64,000 bases of DNA from Clostridia bacterium. GTDB lineage: Bacteria; Bacillota; Clostridia; Oscillospirales; CAG-272. The stretch spans positions 62,001 through 126,000 of the forward strand of contig JAFQPI010000019.1 in NCBI GenBank assembly GCA_017411805.1, in the 5' to 3' direction. The notes under the pieces were generated by a model. That model was not told the origin of the DNA and did not search any database. It saw only the letters and a program-made list of their open reading frames with translations. The first letter of the stretch is position 1. Each line of letters starts with the position of its first letter. Made by a program: the position numbers and the translations under genes. This document shows positions 25,514 through 34,100 of the stretch, one piece after another.

Positions 25514-25946
25514 CGAGATCGCTGAAGATGTGATCGAACCCGAAGAAACAGAAGCGAACGATAACGCCGATCTGATCGCAGAACTCGACACCCTGCGCCA
25601 ACGTGTTGAAGTCGCCGAGCGCACAGCGCGAGAGATCTCTGCGGCTTGGCGCGAATTCTCCGAGCTTTATCCCGACGCAGACTTATCCTCCCTCCCCGAT
25701 TCATTCAATTCCGCGATCGAGCGCGGGATCCCTCCCGCGGCGGCATACGCCCTTGAGCTTCGCCGCCGTGAGGTAACAAAACTTCGTATCGAGGCGGCAG
25801 ATAAACGTGCCCGGGAGCTTTCCGCGGGCAAGGTTCAGCCCACCGAAGATTCACTATATTCGCCCGAGGAAGTCCGAGCTATGCCTCCCTCCGAGGTAAG
25901 AAAAAACATCGAAAAAATACGCCGCTCAATGAAGAGCTGGCGCTGA
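25485..25946 (+). CDS. Probable phage capsid scaffolding protein
   Basis: A 153-residue protein beginning at the ATG at 25485, which follows AAAGGAG; an upstream in-frame start at 25455 is less likely. It has an acidic first third, a central coiled coil (NADLIAELDTLRQRVEVAERTA) and a basic C-terminus (RKNIEKIRRSMKSWR). This acidic-coil-basic layout, its size and its place between portal and coat match scaffolding proteins, whose basic tail docks on the coat protein. No protease domain is visible. The assignment rests on layout and context. Confidence 0.7.
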   Translation: MDETIEMTIDEIAEDVIEPEETEANDNADLIAELDTLRQRVEVAERTAREISAAWREFSELYPDADLSSLPDSFNSAIERGIPPAAAYALELRRREVTKLRIEAADKRARELSAGKVQPTEDSLYSPEEVRAMPPSEVRKNIEKIRRSMKSWR

Positions 25947-25979
25947 CAAAACATTTAAAAAAAGAAAGGATTAAAAACT

Positions 25980-26798
25980 ATGTCTCTTAAAAACTTTATC
26001 TCTACCGTATGGAGCGAAACGCTCTACTCCCAGATGGACAAGAAGTACATCGCCGTCGCAAACTGCAACCGTGAATTCGAAGGTGATATCAAAGGCCGCG
26101 GCGACAGAGTCAAGATTTGCGGTGTCGGCGATATCAATATCTTCGACTACACCAAGAACACAGACTTTGACAACGCAGCTCAGGAGCTTTCCGATTCCGT
26201 AAAGACCCTCATCATCGATCAGGCAAAGGCATTCAATTTCCAGATCGACGATATCGAGCGCGCTCAGACAAACCCCAAGCTCATGGATGCTGCTGTACGA
26301 AATGCCGCTTCCGCGCTCGCAAACACCGCGGACAAGTACATCTTCGGACTCTGCAACAAGGCGGGCAGCAATATCGAAAGCACCGCAACCGTCGATAATA
26401 TCATCTCCACTCTCATCGACGCACGCACAAAGCTCCTTAAAAACAACGTCTGTGATCCCGGCGAGATCGTAATCGAGGTCTCTCCCGAGATCAGCAACCT
26501 CATTCTCAAGAGCAAGATCAACACCTCGAACGAGGATACCGCGCTTGAGACCGGATGTATCGGCAATATCGCGGGCTGCAAGGTATTTGTATCCAATAAT
26601 ATCGTCGTAGAAAACGGCGTACATAAGTGCATCGCCCGCTCCAAGCGCGCCATCGCATTTGCGGAACAGCTTTCCGAGATGGATGCATACCGTCCCGAAA
26701 AGAGATTTGCCGACGCTGTCAAGGGTCTGCACCTTTACGGTGCGGAGGTAATTTACCCCTCCGAGATGGTAAGACTCGACCTTACCCTCGCCGCGTAA
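25980..26798 (+). CDS. Phage major capsid (coat) protein
   Basis: A 272-residue protein. The opening SLKNFISTVWSETLYSQMDK, GRGDRVKICGVGDINIFDY and the later CIGNIAGCKVFVSNNIV and KRAIAFAEQLSEMDAYRPEK segments are typical of HK97-fold coat proteins of the P22/N4-gp56 branch. It lies directly after the scaffold-like gene, with AAAGGA upstream. The codon pattern is clean and the frame is intact. The capsid would be built of this protein alone; no decoration gene is seen. Confidence 0.85.
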   Translation: MSLKNFISTVWSETLYSQMDKKYIAVANCNREFEGDIKGRGDRVKICGVGDINIFDYTKNTDFDNAAQELSDSVKTLIIDQAKAFNFQIDDIERAQTNPKLMDAAVRNAASALANTADKYIFGLCNKAGSNIESTATVDNIISTLIDARTKLLKNNVCDPGEIVIEVSPEISNLILKSKINTSNEDTALETGCIGNIAGCKVFVSNNIVVENGVHKCIARSKRAIAFAEQLSEMDAYRPEKRFADAVKGLHLYGAEVIYPSEMVRLDLTLAA

Positions 26799-26816
26799 TT
26801 TTGAGGAGGGCGAAAA

Positions 26817-27206
26817 ATGAAGCTTCGCTCTGTATACGAAACCGCGCTTAAGCTTATCGGCGAGGTGGAATGCACCGCATCAGAGGCTGAGCTTTCCGAT
26901 CGCGCACCCTACATAGGTGCCGCGCTCTGCCGCGAAGCATCCGCGCTTGACCGCGCATACCGACAGGCATTCGGTATGGAAAAGGGAGTTGATTTCGAGG
27001 AATTGTACCTTGATCTCGAAGAAAAATTCCCCCTTGCGGACAGATTCGCTCCCGCCGCCGCGTACTACATGGCAGCAATGCTCATACTCGACGAAGATTT
27101 CGACCTCTACGAAACGCTCTTTGAGAGATGGTGCGATGCCCTCGCCGCCATCTCTGCTGAGATCCCCTTCGTCAAGGGCTCAACAGCCGACGTGTATCCC
27201 GAATAA
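26817..27206 (+). CDS. Phage head-completion/connector protein
   Basis: A 129-residue, mainly helical protein with a strong ribosome binding site (GAGGAGGG). The pattern of short helices with conserved aromatic and acidic residues (ALIGEVECTASEAELSDRA, then AAAYYMAAMLILDEDFDLYE) resembles gp4/gp6-like adaptor proteins that seal the portal after packaging. It is the last gene of the head cassette, and a terminator follows 15 nt later. Confidence 0.7.
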   Translation: MKLRSVYETALKLIGEVECTASEAELSDRAPYIGAALCREASALDRAYRQAFGMEKGVDFEELYLDLEEKFPLADRFAPAAAYYMAAMLILDEDFDLYETLFERWCDALAAISAEIPFVKGSTADVYPE

Positions 27207-27220
27207 ATAATCTGAAAACG

Positions 27221-27259
27221 GATACTCAATTTCCGAAAAGGGGTTGAGTATCCGTTTTT
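27221..27259 (+). terminator. Terminator of the phage head cassette
   Basis: GGATACTCAA / TTGAGTATCC stem and a run of T, directly after the connector gene. It isolates the cassette from the following chromosomal gene. Confidence 0.9.
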
Positions 27260-27266
27260 TATGCTA

Positions 27267-27295
27267 TTGCAAAACCGCAGTATTTATGCTATAAT
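27267..27295 (+). promoter_or_regulatory. Promoter of the M48-like peptidase gene
   Basis: TTGCAA-N17-TATAAT, about 40 bp before the start codon. Confidence 0.85.
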
Positions 27296-27332
27296 ATAAA
27301 TATGAAAGATTCTCTCTCAAAAGGAGGTTATT

Positions 27333-29615
27333 ATGAAAGGCAAAATCACAAAAAAGCACATTCTGCTGTTCGTCTGCATGGGCTTGATGTTCGGCTTGAT
27401 CTTTCTTACCGTTTTTTTGACGGGAGGAAGGGAGATCGGCGAGTTCACCGATACCGATCGAATCATCTTCACAGCATTTATCATCATTGAGATCGTCAAT
27501 ATCGTCGTTATGATGATCGTAGCAAACATGATAGGGAAAGCTAATCCTCCGCCCGAGCCTATCGCTCTGCCTCAAAGTATTTATCAAAAGACCTTGCGCC
27601 GGCGCGGGATAATTATTCTTGTTGCGTCAATCGTCTCGGCACTCGGCTTCAGGATACTCGGCATAGTCCTTTATAAGTTTATTCCCGCGCTCAATTGCAC
27701 CGAGACTTTGATCATATGGTGCATAGCAATGCTTCTTCCGATAGTCTTCTTTATCTCTAGCATCGTCCTGCAAAAGCTTTACGTCCGCAAATTTGCCAAT
27801 CAAAGCGTCGCGCAGATCCAAAGCTTTATGATCTCGCATCGCGAGCGTGCGGAAGAAACCGCGGCAGAAAAGCTTGCTTATTTAAAGAAATTAAAGTCGC
27901 TTTGCGATATTTACGCGATCCTTTTCGGAATACTCGGCGCGATATGTTCTCTTTTCTTAGGAAGCGTTACGTCATCATCAAGCGGTTCCGGATATTTGCT
28001 ATACCCCACGTTTCTCTTCCTTTGCGCTTTCTCCCGTATCCGTTTCCGCACCCTCGAAATCTTTTTTGACGAGGACGAAAGCTGTATTTCCGAGGATTCT
28101 TTTCCCGCTCTTTTCGCCCTTGCCGAAAAAGCCGCGCGCAAGCAGGGATGCGAGGAAAAGATCAAGATCATTCTCGCACCCGATTATGGCGCAGGCATCG
28201 CAAAGGAATCGGGTATGTATTGCATAAGTCTCGGTGTCATGCTGCTTAATATCCTTTCAGATGACGAGCTTTATCAGATACTTCTGCACGAATTTGCTCA
28301 CGTCACAAAAGAAAATATTGACGGCATGCGCGAACGCCGCTACGGCAGTTGGCTTGAAAACGGAAACCAACATTTTCTGTCCGCGCTCACCTCAAAAATG
28401 TACGCATTTGCAGATTGCATTTACGCACTTCAATTCTCGCTATATCTCTACGCCGCATCGATTCAGCTCGAGACCGAAGCCGACCGCGCAATGGCACTCC
28501 ACGGCGACTCAAAAATCGCGGCAAGTGCCCTCACGAAGCTCAAATACCGCGATCTTTACGAATGGGAGATCGGCACTCATGATGATGAATCTGCCTTCAT
28601 GACGGAGGCACCGGATCCGACAATTCTGAAAAAAGATATCGACGACTTCCTCTCGCAAATCGAAAAGAGGAAGGATTTCTGGGATTCTCTCATAGACAAG
28701 GAGATCATTTCAAGGCAAGCTTCCCACCCGACTCTAAAAATGCGCCTTGAAACTCTCGGCGTTTCGGAATACCGGGTTCTACCCGCGGAAGCCGCGGGCA
28801 GCTTTGCCGATGAGCGTATCCGCGCGCTTGAGCTAATGTCAGAGCTCGTGCGCAAAGCAAACGAAGAAAATTATGAGGAAAACAGAAAATACAGATACCT
28901 CGAGCCTCTTGAAAAGATCAAAGAATGGGAAGAAGCCGGTAGACCCGTCATTTCTGAGGAATATGCCGACATCTGCCTTTACCTTCGAGCTCTCGGCAGA
29001 CATATCGAATCAGACGAACTCTGCAAAAAGGCAATCGAGGAGCTTCCCTCCCCCGCAAATCTCCACGGCTACTATATGCACGGTTGCTTCCTGCTTCATA
29101 CATATGACCCCTCGGGACTTGATTACATCTATCACGCTATCGAAAACAACACCAACTATATTGAAGAAGGTCTTCAGATAATCGGTGAATACTGTTGCAT
29201 AGTCGGAGACCAAGAGGAGCTTGACACCTACCGCGAAAAGGCTCTTCAGATCGCACAAAAGGACAAGGATATCTACAGCAAGATCAACGTCCTCGATAAA
29301 GGCGACGATCTCACGGCGGAAAAGCTGCCCGAAGGAATGCTTGAGGGTATTATCGACTTTATCAAGTCGATCGACGGAGACAAGGTCAGCAAGGTTTATC
29401 TCGTAAGAAAGACAATCACCCCGGATTTCTTCACAAGCGCCGTGATCGTTGATTTCAAGGAAGGCGCCGCAGATGATGACCAAAACGAAATAATGCACAA
29501 GATCTTCCGCTATCTCGACACCTCAACCGATTGGCAATTCTCGCTGTTTGATTACAGAAGTGTTGCAAAGATCAAAGTCGAGAACATACCGAACAGTTTG
29601 GTTTACAAAGCATAA
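27333..29615 (+). CDS. Membrane-bound M48-like metallopeptidase with helical-repeat tail
   Basis: A 760-residue protein. Four hydrophobic segments lie at about 8-30, 45-68, 88-110 and 122-147, with two more near 190-235. The zinc site HEFAH is at 319-323, with the third ligand probably in the IQLETEADRAM segment near residue 378 (ExxxD layout), as in HtpX/Ste24-type peptidases. From about 510 the protein is helical with TPR-like pairs (YADICLYLRALGRHIESDE, then PANLHGYYMHGCFLLHTY). M48 peptidases degrade damaged membrane proteins or cut peptides. The start follows AAGGAGG. It has its own promoter and is chromosomal rather than phage. Confidence 0.8.
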   Translation: MKGKITKKHILLFVCMGLMFGLIFLTVFLTGGREIGEFTDTDRIIFTAFIIIEIVNIVVMMIVANMIGKANPPPEPIALPQSIYQKTLRRRGIIILVASIVSALGFRILGIVLYKFIPALNCTETLIIWCIAMLLPIVFFISSIVLQKLYVRKFANQSVAQIQSFMISHRERAEETAAEKLAYLKKLKSLCDIYAILFGILGAICSLFLGSVTSSSSGSGYLLYPTFLFLCAFSRIRFRTLEIFFDEDESCISEDSFPALFALAEKAARKQGCEEKIKIILAPDYGAGIAKESGMYCISLGVMLLNILSDDELYQILLHEFAHVTKENIDGMRERRYGSWLENGNQHFLSALTSKMYAFADCIYALQFSLYLYAASIQLETEADRAMALHGDSKIAASALTKLKYRDLYEWEIGTHDDESAFMTEAPDPTILKKDIDDFLSQIEKRKDFWDSLIDKEIISRQASHPTLKMRLETLGVSEYRVLPAEAAGSFADERIRALELMSELVRKANEENYEENRKYRYLEPLEKIKEWEEAGRPVISEEYADICLYLRALGRHIESDELCKKAIEELPSPANLHGYYMHGCFLLHTYDPSGLDYIYHAIENNTNYIEEGLQIIGEYCCIVGDQEELDTYREKALQIAQKDKDIYSKINVLDKGDDLTAEKLPEGMLEGIIDFIKSIDGDKVSKVYLVRKTITPDFFTSAVIVDFKEGAADDDQNEIMHKIFRYLDTSTDWQFSLFDYRSVAKIKVENIPNSLVYKA

Positions 29616-29616
29616 C

Positions 29617-29640
29617 AAAAAGCCCCGAAAGGGGCTTTTG
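29617..29640. terminator. Bidirectional terminator
   Basis: AAAAGCCCC-GAAA-GGGGCTTTT between the convergent peptidase gene and the membrane protein gene. Confidence 0.9.
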
Positions 29641-30186
29641 TTATCTTTCAATTCTTTCCTTATCCCAAGTCAACAACACATATGTTTTGCCTATTAGCTG
29701 TATCGCAAAGAACAAAACTCCAGTAAGTATCATTCCGAGATATTCTGAACCGATAAGCTCATATATTCCCGCATCCATAACAAAGGGATACTCGATCGGC
29801 ATTGTTTCGTCGTGGCTGTACCCCCATTTCGAATAGAGCAAACAGTACGGAAGCTGACCGAGCGTATAAATCGCGGCAAATATCAAGGTCTCGCGTAAAT
29901 TCACTTTGCAGAAATCGACAAGTCCGAGATTCTTTCCCTTTGTTTCTGTAAGAAAAACACGTCTCTTTTCACCGTTGCGTGCGAATTCAACTACAAGGTA
30001 AGCGTTAAATATTACGAATATTACTATCGCAAACACTCCGATTATTCCGCGAGCGGTTGAAAAGTCCTTTTGATTTGCCGCTGTTCCCGCCATATTCGAA
30101 AGAAGTATACCGTATACAAGCGCGCTTATCAAATGAACGAGAACCAGCTCAAAATAAAAGAAAAAGTAATTTTTGATCTTATTCAT
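29641..30186 (-). CDS. Four-helix membrane protein of unknown function
   Basis: A 181-residue protein with about four membrane segments (LVHLISALVYGILLS, IIGVFAIVIFVIFNAYLVVEF, LIFAAIYTLGQLPYCLLY, LGMILTGVLFFAIQLIGKTYVLL). No known family was recognised. Its start overlaps the stop of the MerR gene (ATGA), so it is almost certainly regulated with it. A transporter subunit or drug-responsive membrane protein is possible but unsupported. Confidence 0.7.
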   Translation of the reverse strand: MNKIKNYFFFYFELVLVHLISALVYGILLSNMAGTAANQKDFSTARGIIGVFAIVIFVIFNAYLVVEFARNGEKRRVFLTETKGKNLGLVDFCKVNLRETLIFAAIYTLGQLPYCLLYSKWGYSHDETMPIEYPFVMDAGIYELIGSEYLGMILTGVLFFAIQLIGKTYVLLTWDKERIER

Positions 30187-31292
30187 ATCGTCGTCTCCCT
30201 CTCAAAAACATAATATGACGGTTTCCATCCGCCGTAAATGTAATCACCGCTCTTCCATTCGATGAAGAGATATTCCTCGCCGTCGATCTCGCGCAGTTCA
30301 TAAGCCGATGCGGTAACATTCAGCTTATCAAGAACGAATCCCTTTGTCCATGTGCGCATTTCGGGATCGCTGATCCTTCGATTGCCGTAAGTAACACTCA
30401 ACGCACCGTCATTGCCGAAAACGACTTCCGAAAAATACGGTTTTACCGACGGTTTGTTCTTACGACGAAAATCTGTGGGCGTACTGCAAAAGCCACAGGC
30501 AATCCACCGTCCAAGAACTCTGTTGTCCTTCGCAAACGGAATATCAATATTGTCCTTATGCGCGATCTGGGCAACCGTATAGGATTTGTTATCCTCACGT
30601 TGAAGAACAAGAGTAGTCGTTTTTCCGCTCCTAAAATATTCATAGGACTTGAAATCCACAAACATATACTCTACTCCGTTATACTCTACGATCGCATAAT
30701 TATTGACGGTTGAGCTTGTTGCTGTTTCGATCAAGAGTTTGCCATTTGTCCATGCATAACACCAATATTCCCCACCCTTCGGAAGAAAATAGATCTCCTT
30801 CATGACAGAAGCAAATTCACTATCCATTGAACGATCCTCGGTAAAGAAATCTTCTTTATTCAGATATTCACCGACTATCTTCCATTTTCCAACGGCTCGC
30901 GGATCGTCCACAAAAGGCAAATTGAGGTTTTCTCTGGGGAATTCATGTCTTTTCGGACTCGGCAGAGCTGTAGCGGAATCGACAAGCATCATGCGCTTGG
31001 ATTCTTCAAGATTATCGAGCTTTTTTATATGCTCGATCTTCTTTTTTTCAAAAAGCTCTATTATATCCCAATCGCTCTTTGCCTCTGCAAGAATATCCTT
31101 GATCTCGCTCAACGAAAAACCCGCCTTTTTGAGCGCGCTTATTCGGACGAAAACGGCTATCTGCTCCTCCGAATAATATCGGTAACCCGTAAACGCGTCA
31201 ATATATTCTGGAACGAGCAGTCCTTCTTTGTCATAATACCGAAGCACGGATATTTGTGTTTTGCATATCCGCGCAAATTCACCGATCTGCAT
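30183..31292 (-). CDS. MerR-family regulator with a duplicated beta-barrel effector domain
   Basis: A 369-residue protein. Residues 1-75 are the MerR DNA-binding domain (IGEFARICKTQISVLRYYDKEG, then YRYYSEEQIAVFVRIS), followed by the dimer coiled coil to about 115. The remaining ~250 residues hold two similar modules of about 115 residues: one from DDPRAVGKWKIVGEY, the other from KDNRVLGRWIACGF. Each ends with a strand containing YNGVEYMFVDFKSYEYF or IDGEEYLFIEWKSGDYI. These look like lipocalin-like ligand domains. Such regulators usually sense a hydrophobic drug or lipid and activate their own promoter; the 19-bp-spacer promoter upstream supports this. Confidence 0.85.
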   Translation of the reverse strand: MQIGEFARICKTQISVLRYYDKEGLLVPEYIDAFTGYRYYSEEQIAVFVRISALKKAGFSLSEIKDILAEAKSDWDIIELFEKKKIEHIKKLDNLEESKRMMLVDSATALPSPKRHEFPRENLNLPFVDDPRAVGKWKIVGEYLNKEDFFTEDRSMDSEFASVMKEIYFLPKGGEYWCYAWTNGKLLIETATSSTVNNYAIVEYNGVEYMFVDFKSYEYFRSGKTTTLVLQREDNKSYTVAQIAHKDNIDIPFAKDNRVLGRWIACGFCSTPTDFRRKNKPSVKPYFSEVVFGNDGALSVTYGNRRISDPEMRTWTKGFVLDKLNVTASAYELREIDGEEYLFIEWKSGDYIYGGWKPSYYVFERETTI

Positions 31293-31321
31293 TTTTATCT
31301 CCTTATGAATCTTGTGTCATA

Positions 31322-31352
31322 ATTATACACCTAAAGTTAGGTTGAGAGTCAA
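31322..31352 (-). promoter_or_regulatory. MerR-type promoter with 19-bp spacer and operator
   Basis: On the minus strand TTGACT-N19-TATAAT. The long spacer holds the inverted repeat ACCTAACTTTAGGT (plus-strand 31329-31342). This is the textbook MerR arrangement in which the bound activator untwists the promoter. Confidence 0.9.
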
Positions 31353-31363
31353 TAGTTTTTTGC

Positions 31364-31393
31364 AAAAAAACCAGCCCTGAAGGGCTGATTTTA
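31364..31393 (-). terminator. Terminator after the M55 peptidase gene
   Basis: ATCAGCCC-TTCA-GGGCTGGT with a run of seven T on the minus strand. Confidence 0.85.
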
Positions 31394-32215
31394 TATGCAG
31401 TAAATAAATTCTTCGATATTGTGAACCGTGGAAACGACGGTATGGGCGTCTTTGCCGAGGACTTCATCGGTGAGGTATTCAGCTTCGATGCCTCTTTTTT
31501 GCAAGCGGGCAAGATACTTTGCCGTGTCCTCGACTCGTTTGAAGGATTTTTCAAATCTTGCGGGGAAAGCAAGAGTCCTATATGCGTGTTCCGATTTCAC
31601 GGCTTCGGTGATCTTTTTGCCTATTTCGGCAAAGAGCTCCTTGTTATCGCGGAATTCGGCTTCATTTCTCGATATTTCGTGCTTTGTTGTGACGGTAATG
31701 ATCGACTCAACCGCGCGTTTTGCCTGTGAGCACGCGATATCACCGCCCGCGAAAAAGACCGAAGGCTTCGAGTGCGACGCCGCGATATAGGCATCCATAT
31801 CGATCTCGCCGATATATTTTCCGTCAAGCTTATAGAACTGCACCGTTTTACTGCTCATTGTATGCGCAAGCACACCGCCGAGCGTGCCCTCCATAGCGTG
31901 ATAGCCGAAGTAGCAGACGCAATCGTAATCGTCGGCGAAGTACATACGGGGCAAGGTCAGATCGGGGTCGAGCAGATCAACGCGCGGATCAAGGTCAGCC
32001 TTATCGATATTATGACCGCCGCCGTGGTTATCCCAGAGATCGACCTTCTCCGCGCCTGCGGCAAAAAGCGCACGCGCCGCGGCATTGATCTCAAGCGCGC
32101 CCTGCACCTTTGCGATCTTCCATTCGTCGGTGCCCTTCGAGAGAGCCTCGTAAGGAACGCCCTTGACGTTATTTACGCCCTCCAGATCGAGAGCGATTAG
32201 GATTCTTTTATACAT
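31391..32215 (-). CDS. M55-family D-aminopeptidase (DppA-like)
   Basis: A 274-residue protein of usual M55 length. The metal-binding opening ALDLEGVNNV (Asp10, Glu12), the DNHGGGHN segment, FGYHAMEGTLGGVLAHTMSS and GEIDMDAYIA match DppA, a decameric zinc D-aminopeptidase that cleaves D-Ala-containing peptides such as those from wall turnover. No dipeptide transporter genes are adjacent. The next gene upstream is a sugar isomerase, separated by a repeat-rich 282-bp gap, so this is probably a separate transcription unit. Confidence 0.88.
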   Translation of the reverse strand: MYKRILIALDLEGVNNVKGVPYEALSKGTDEWKIAKVQGALEINAAARALFAAGAEKVDLWDNHGGGHNIDKADLDPRVDLLDPDLTLPRMYFADDYDCVCYFGYHAMEGTLGGVLAHTMSSKTVQFYKLDGKYIGEIDMDAYIAASHSKPSVFFAGGDIACSQAKRAVESIITVTTKHEISRNEAEFRDNKELFAEIGKKITEAVKSEHAYRTLAFPARFEKSFKRVEDTAKYLARLQKRGIEAEYLTDEVLGKDAHTVVSTVHNIEEFIYCI

Positions 32216-32247
32216 AGTAACACCTCGTAAAAAAGAGTGAAGGAGCG

Positions 32248-32272
32248 AAAACCACCCGAAAAGGGTGGTTTT
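32248..32272 (-). terminator. Terminator downstream of the third isomerase gene
   Basis: AAAACCACCC / GGGTGGTTTT stem, palindromic, in the gap between the isomerase and the M55 gene. Confidence 0.65.
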
Positions 32273-32369
32273 ACTCCTTCCAAGCGGGTACCGGGGACGG
32301 CACCCGCTTGAAGCGCGGGGAAGTTTCGCACTCTGCGGAGTGCGACTTAAGGCTCTGCCTTAAGAATCC

Positions 32370-32492
32370 GCGAACTTTTGAAAAAGTTCGATCAAAACTT
32401 TAACCTTTTAATTAGATGAAAATTTCCGAGCAAAGCGAGGAAATTCACCTCAACTTTTCACTTTACACTTTCCACTTTTCACTACGCCGAAG
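32370..32492 (-). repeat. Dispersed intergenic repeat, copy B
   Basis: Read on the minus strand: runs of AAGTG/AAAGTG units, GGTGAATTTCC, a hairpin, GGAAATTTTCAT, then TTTTGATCGAACTTTTT and AAAAGTTC. Copy C shares the whole order and copy A the first part. It lies just downstream of the isomerase stop codon. Confidence 0.8.
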
Positions 32493-32497
32493 GCGTC

Positions 32498-33466
32498 TTA
32501 CGCCCACGAAATCGTTCTGGGCTTATCCTCTGTCATAACGATCGGTCCGAGAACCGAGATAGCCTTGCGAAGTCCCTCGTCAACCGTCATGATGCTGTCC
32601 TCGTGCTCGATGGAGATAGCTCCGTCGTAGCCGCAGAGGCGGAGGTTGGAAATAATGTCTCTCCAATAAGACTCGTTGTTACCGAATCCGACTGCGCGGA
32701 ATACCCACGCGCGGTTGAGCTCGTCGCTGTAATGCTTGGTATCGAGAACGCCGTTCTTCGCGGTGTTGTACTTGTCGACCTTGGTATCCTTCGCGTGGAA
32801 GTGATAGATCGCGCCCTTCAGCTCGCGGATAGCCGCAACGGGATCCATTCCCTGCCAGATAAGGTGGGAGGGGTCAACGTTTGCGCCGATAACGGGACCT
32901 ACTGCCGCACGGAGCTTGAGCAGAGTCTCGGGATTGTATACGCAGAAGCCGGGATGCATCTCGAACGCGATGTGCTCAACGCCGTGTGCGGTCGCGAACG
33001 CGCCCATCTCCTGCCAGTAAGGAATCACCTTTTCGTTCCACTGCCATTCGAGAATGGTGAGGAAGTCATCGGGCCAGGGGCAGGTTACCCAGTTCGGGTA
33101 CTTCGAACCCTCGCTGTCGCCGGGACAGCCCGAGAAGCCGATAATGGTCTTAACTCCAAGCTTCTCAGCGAGAAGGATAGCCTCGCGGAAGTCCTTGTCA
33201 AAGCTCTCTGCGGTAGCCTTATCGGGATGCAGAGGGTTGCCGTGACAAGCAAGAGCAGCGATCTCAACGTCGAACTTCTTGAAGGTATCAACGAATGCGT
33301 TGTACTTTGCCTCGTCGGCAAGAAGCTCTGCGGGGTTGCAATGAGCCTTTCCGGGATAACCGCCCGCGCCAACCTCAACGGTATGTACGCCAAGCGAGGT
33401 GAGAATCGACAAGGACTCTTCAAGAGTCTTGTTGCCGTAAAGATTTTCAAGAACACAAAGTTTCAT
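32498..33466 (-). CDS. Sugar phosphate isomerase/epimerase (AP endonuclease 2 fold)
   Basis: A 322-residue TIM barrel. Metal-site strands are visible as IAFEMHPGF (Glu), IGANVDPSHLIW (Asp, His), IYHFHAKDT (His) and AISIEHEDS (Glu). It resembles IolE/IolI-like and hydroxypyruvate isomerase-like enzymes in length and layout, and is distinct from the two paralogues near 2.5-4.2 kb. AGGAG lies upstream of the ATG, and a possible promoter (TTGACA then a weak CATAAA at 17 bp) overlaps the end of the upstream gene. A Gfo/Idh gene lies two genes upstream, repeating the association seen at 1.4 kb. Confidence 0.87.
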   Translation of the reverse strand: MKLCVLENLYGNKTLEESLSILTSLGVHTVEVGAGGYPGKAHCNPAELLADEAKYNAFVDTFKKFDVEIAALACHGNPLHPDKATAESFDKDFREAILLAEKLGVKTIIGFSGCPGDSEGSKYPNWVTCPWPDDFLTILEWQWNEKVIPYWQEMGAFATAHGVEHIAFEMHPGFCVYNPETLLKLRAAVGPVIGANVDPSHLIWQGMDPVAAIRELKGAIYHFHAKDTKVDKYNTAKNGVLDTKHYSDELNRAWVFRAVGFGNNESYWRDIISNLRLCGYDGAISIEHEDSIMTVDEGLRKAISVLGPIVMTEDKPRTISWA

Positions 33467-33512
33467 GGTTATTTCTCCTAAAAGTTTTTTATGTATGAGG
33501 AATTGCGTAATG

Positions 33513-34100
33513 TCAATAGCCAGTAATCGACACTATGATAACTAACAGCCAGTATGGAAAAAACATGATCGCGGCTGTCATCAACCAGGCACATATAGCA
33601 AAAGCCACGCTCCAAAAGATCTTTTGAAGCTTTGTCCTGATCGGAGACGTTAAATTTGAAAACGTCAAAAACGTCCACAGCACAATCATAATAGTTGTTA
33701 GACAATTAAACAAAAAACCGGGCGGAATCGGAGCTATCGAGTTGAGCCACGGAATTCCCACAATCGCCGAAAGCGTAAGTATCATCAGTATGATACTGAC
33801 CGCTAAAGGCAACTTTTCCTGCGGGTTATACTCACGCTCGTTCCCGACAAGCATACCGCGGTGAACAATATCAATATCTTTGCCGTGCACAACAAGCTTA
33901 AGTGTTTCGTTACCGCACGCGAAATCATGTTCCAAATCGGGAATCAGCTTACTTCCCGAAGGCTGTAGCGTTGCGACTTGTGTGCAGTCAACGTAAATTT
34001 CTATCGGGTCAACAATAGATCGGCGCAAATTCAACTGCCTTATTACTTTAATGTTGTGTTTTCCGTCGGAGGTTTCGATCTGCCAAAAATACTCTTTCAT
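33513..34100 (-). CDS. Membrane protein of unknown function
   Basis: A 195-residue protein using the ATG at 34100, which has GGAGGG upstream at a rather long spacing; a start at 34142 would lie before that site. The first ~95 residues are soluble and beta-rich (WQIETSDGKHNIKVIRQLN, then YVDCTQVATLQPSGSK), resembling a small ligand or scaffold domain. Three hydrophobic segments follow (PLAVSIILMILTLSAIVGI, FNCLTTIMIVLWTFLTF, VAFAICAWLMTAAIMFF). No family was recognised. It lies between a Gfo/Idh gene and an isomerase gene, but a metabolic role cannot be inferred. Confidence 0.65.
   Translation of the reverse strand: MKEYFWQIETSDGKHNIKVIRQLNLRRSIVDPIEIYVDCTQVATLQPSGSKLIPDLEHDFACGNETLKLVVHGKDIDIVHRGMLVGNEREYNPQEKLPLAVSIILMILTLSAIVGIPWLNSIAPIPPGFLFNCLTTIMIVLWTFLTFSNLTSPIRTKLQKIFWSVAFAICAWLMTAAIMFFPYWLLVIIVSITGY

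Noticed and set aside
20205-27260. Flanking attachment sites for the phage cassette
   Set aside because: No direct repeat shared by both flanks was found, and no tRNA or integrase is present. The repeats at 20325 and 20355 lie only on the left side, so they are read as regulatory.
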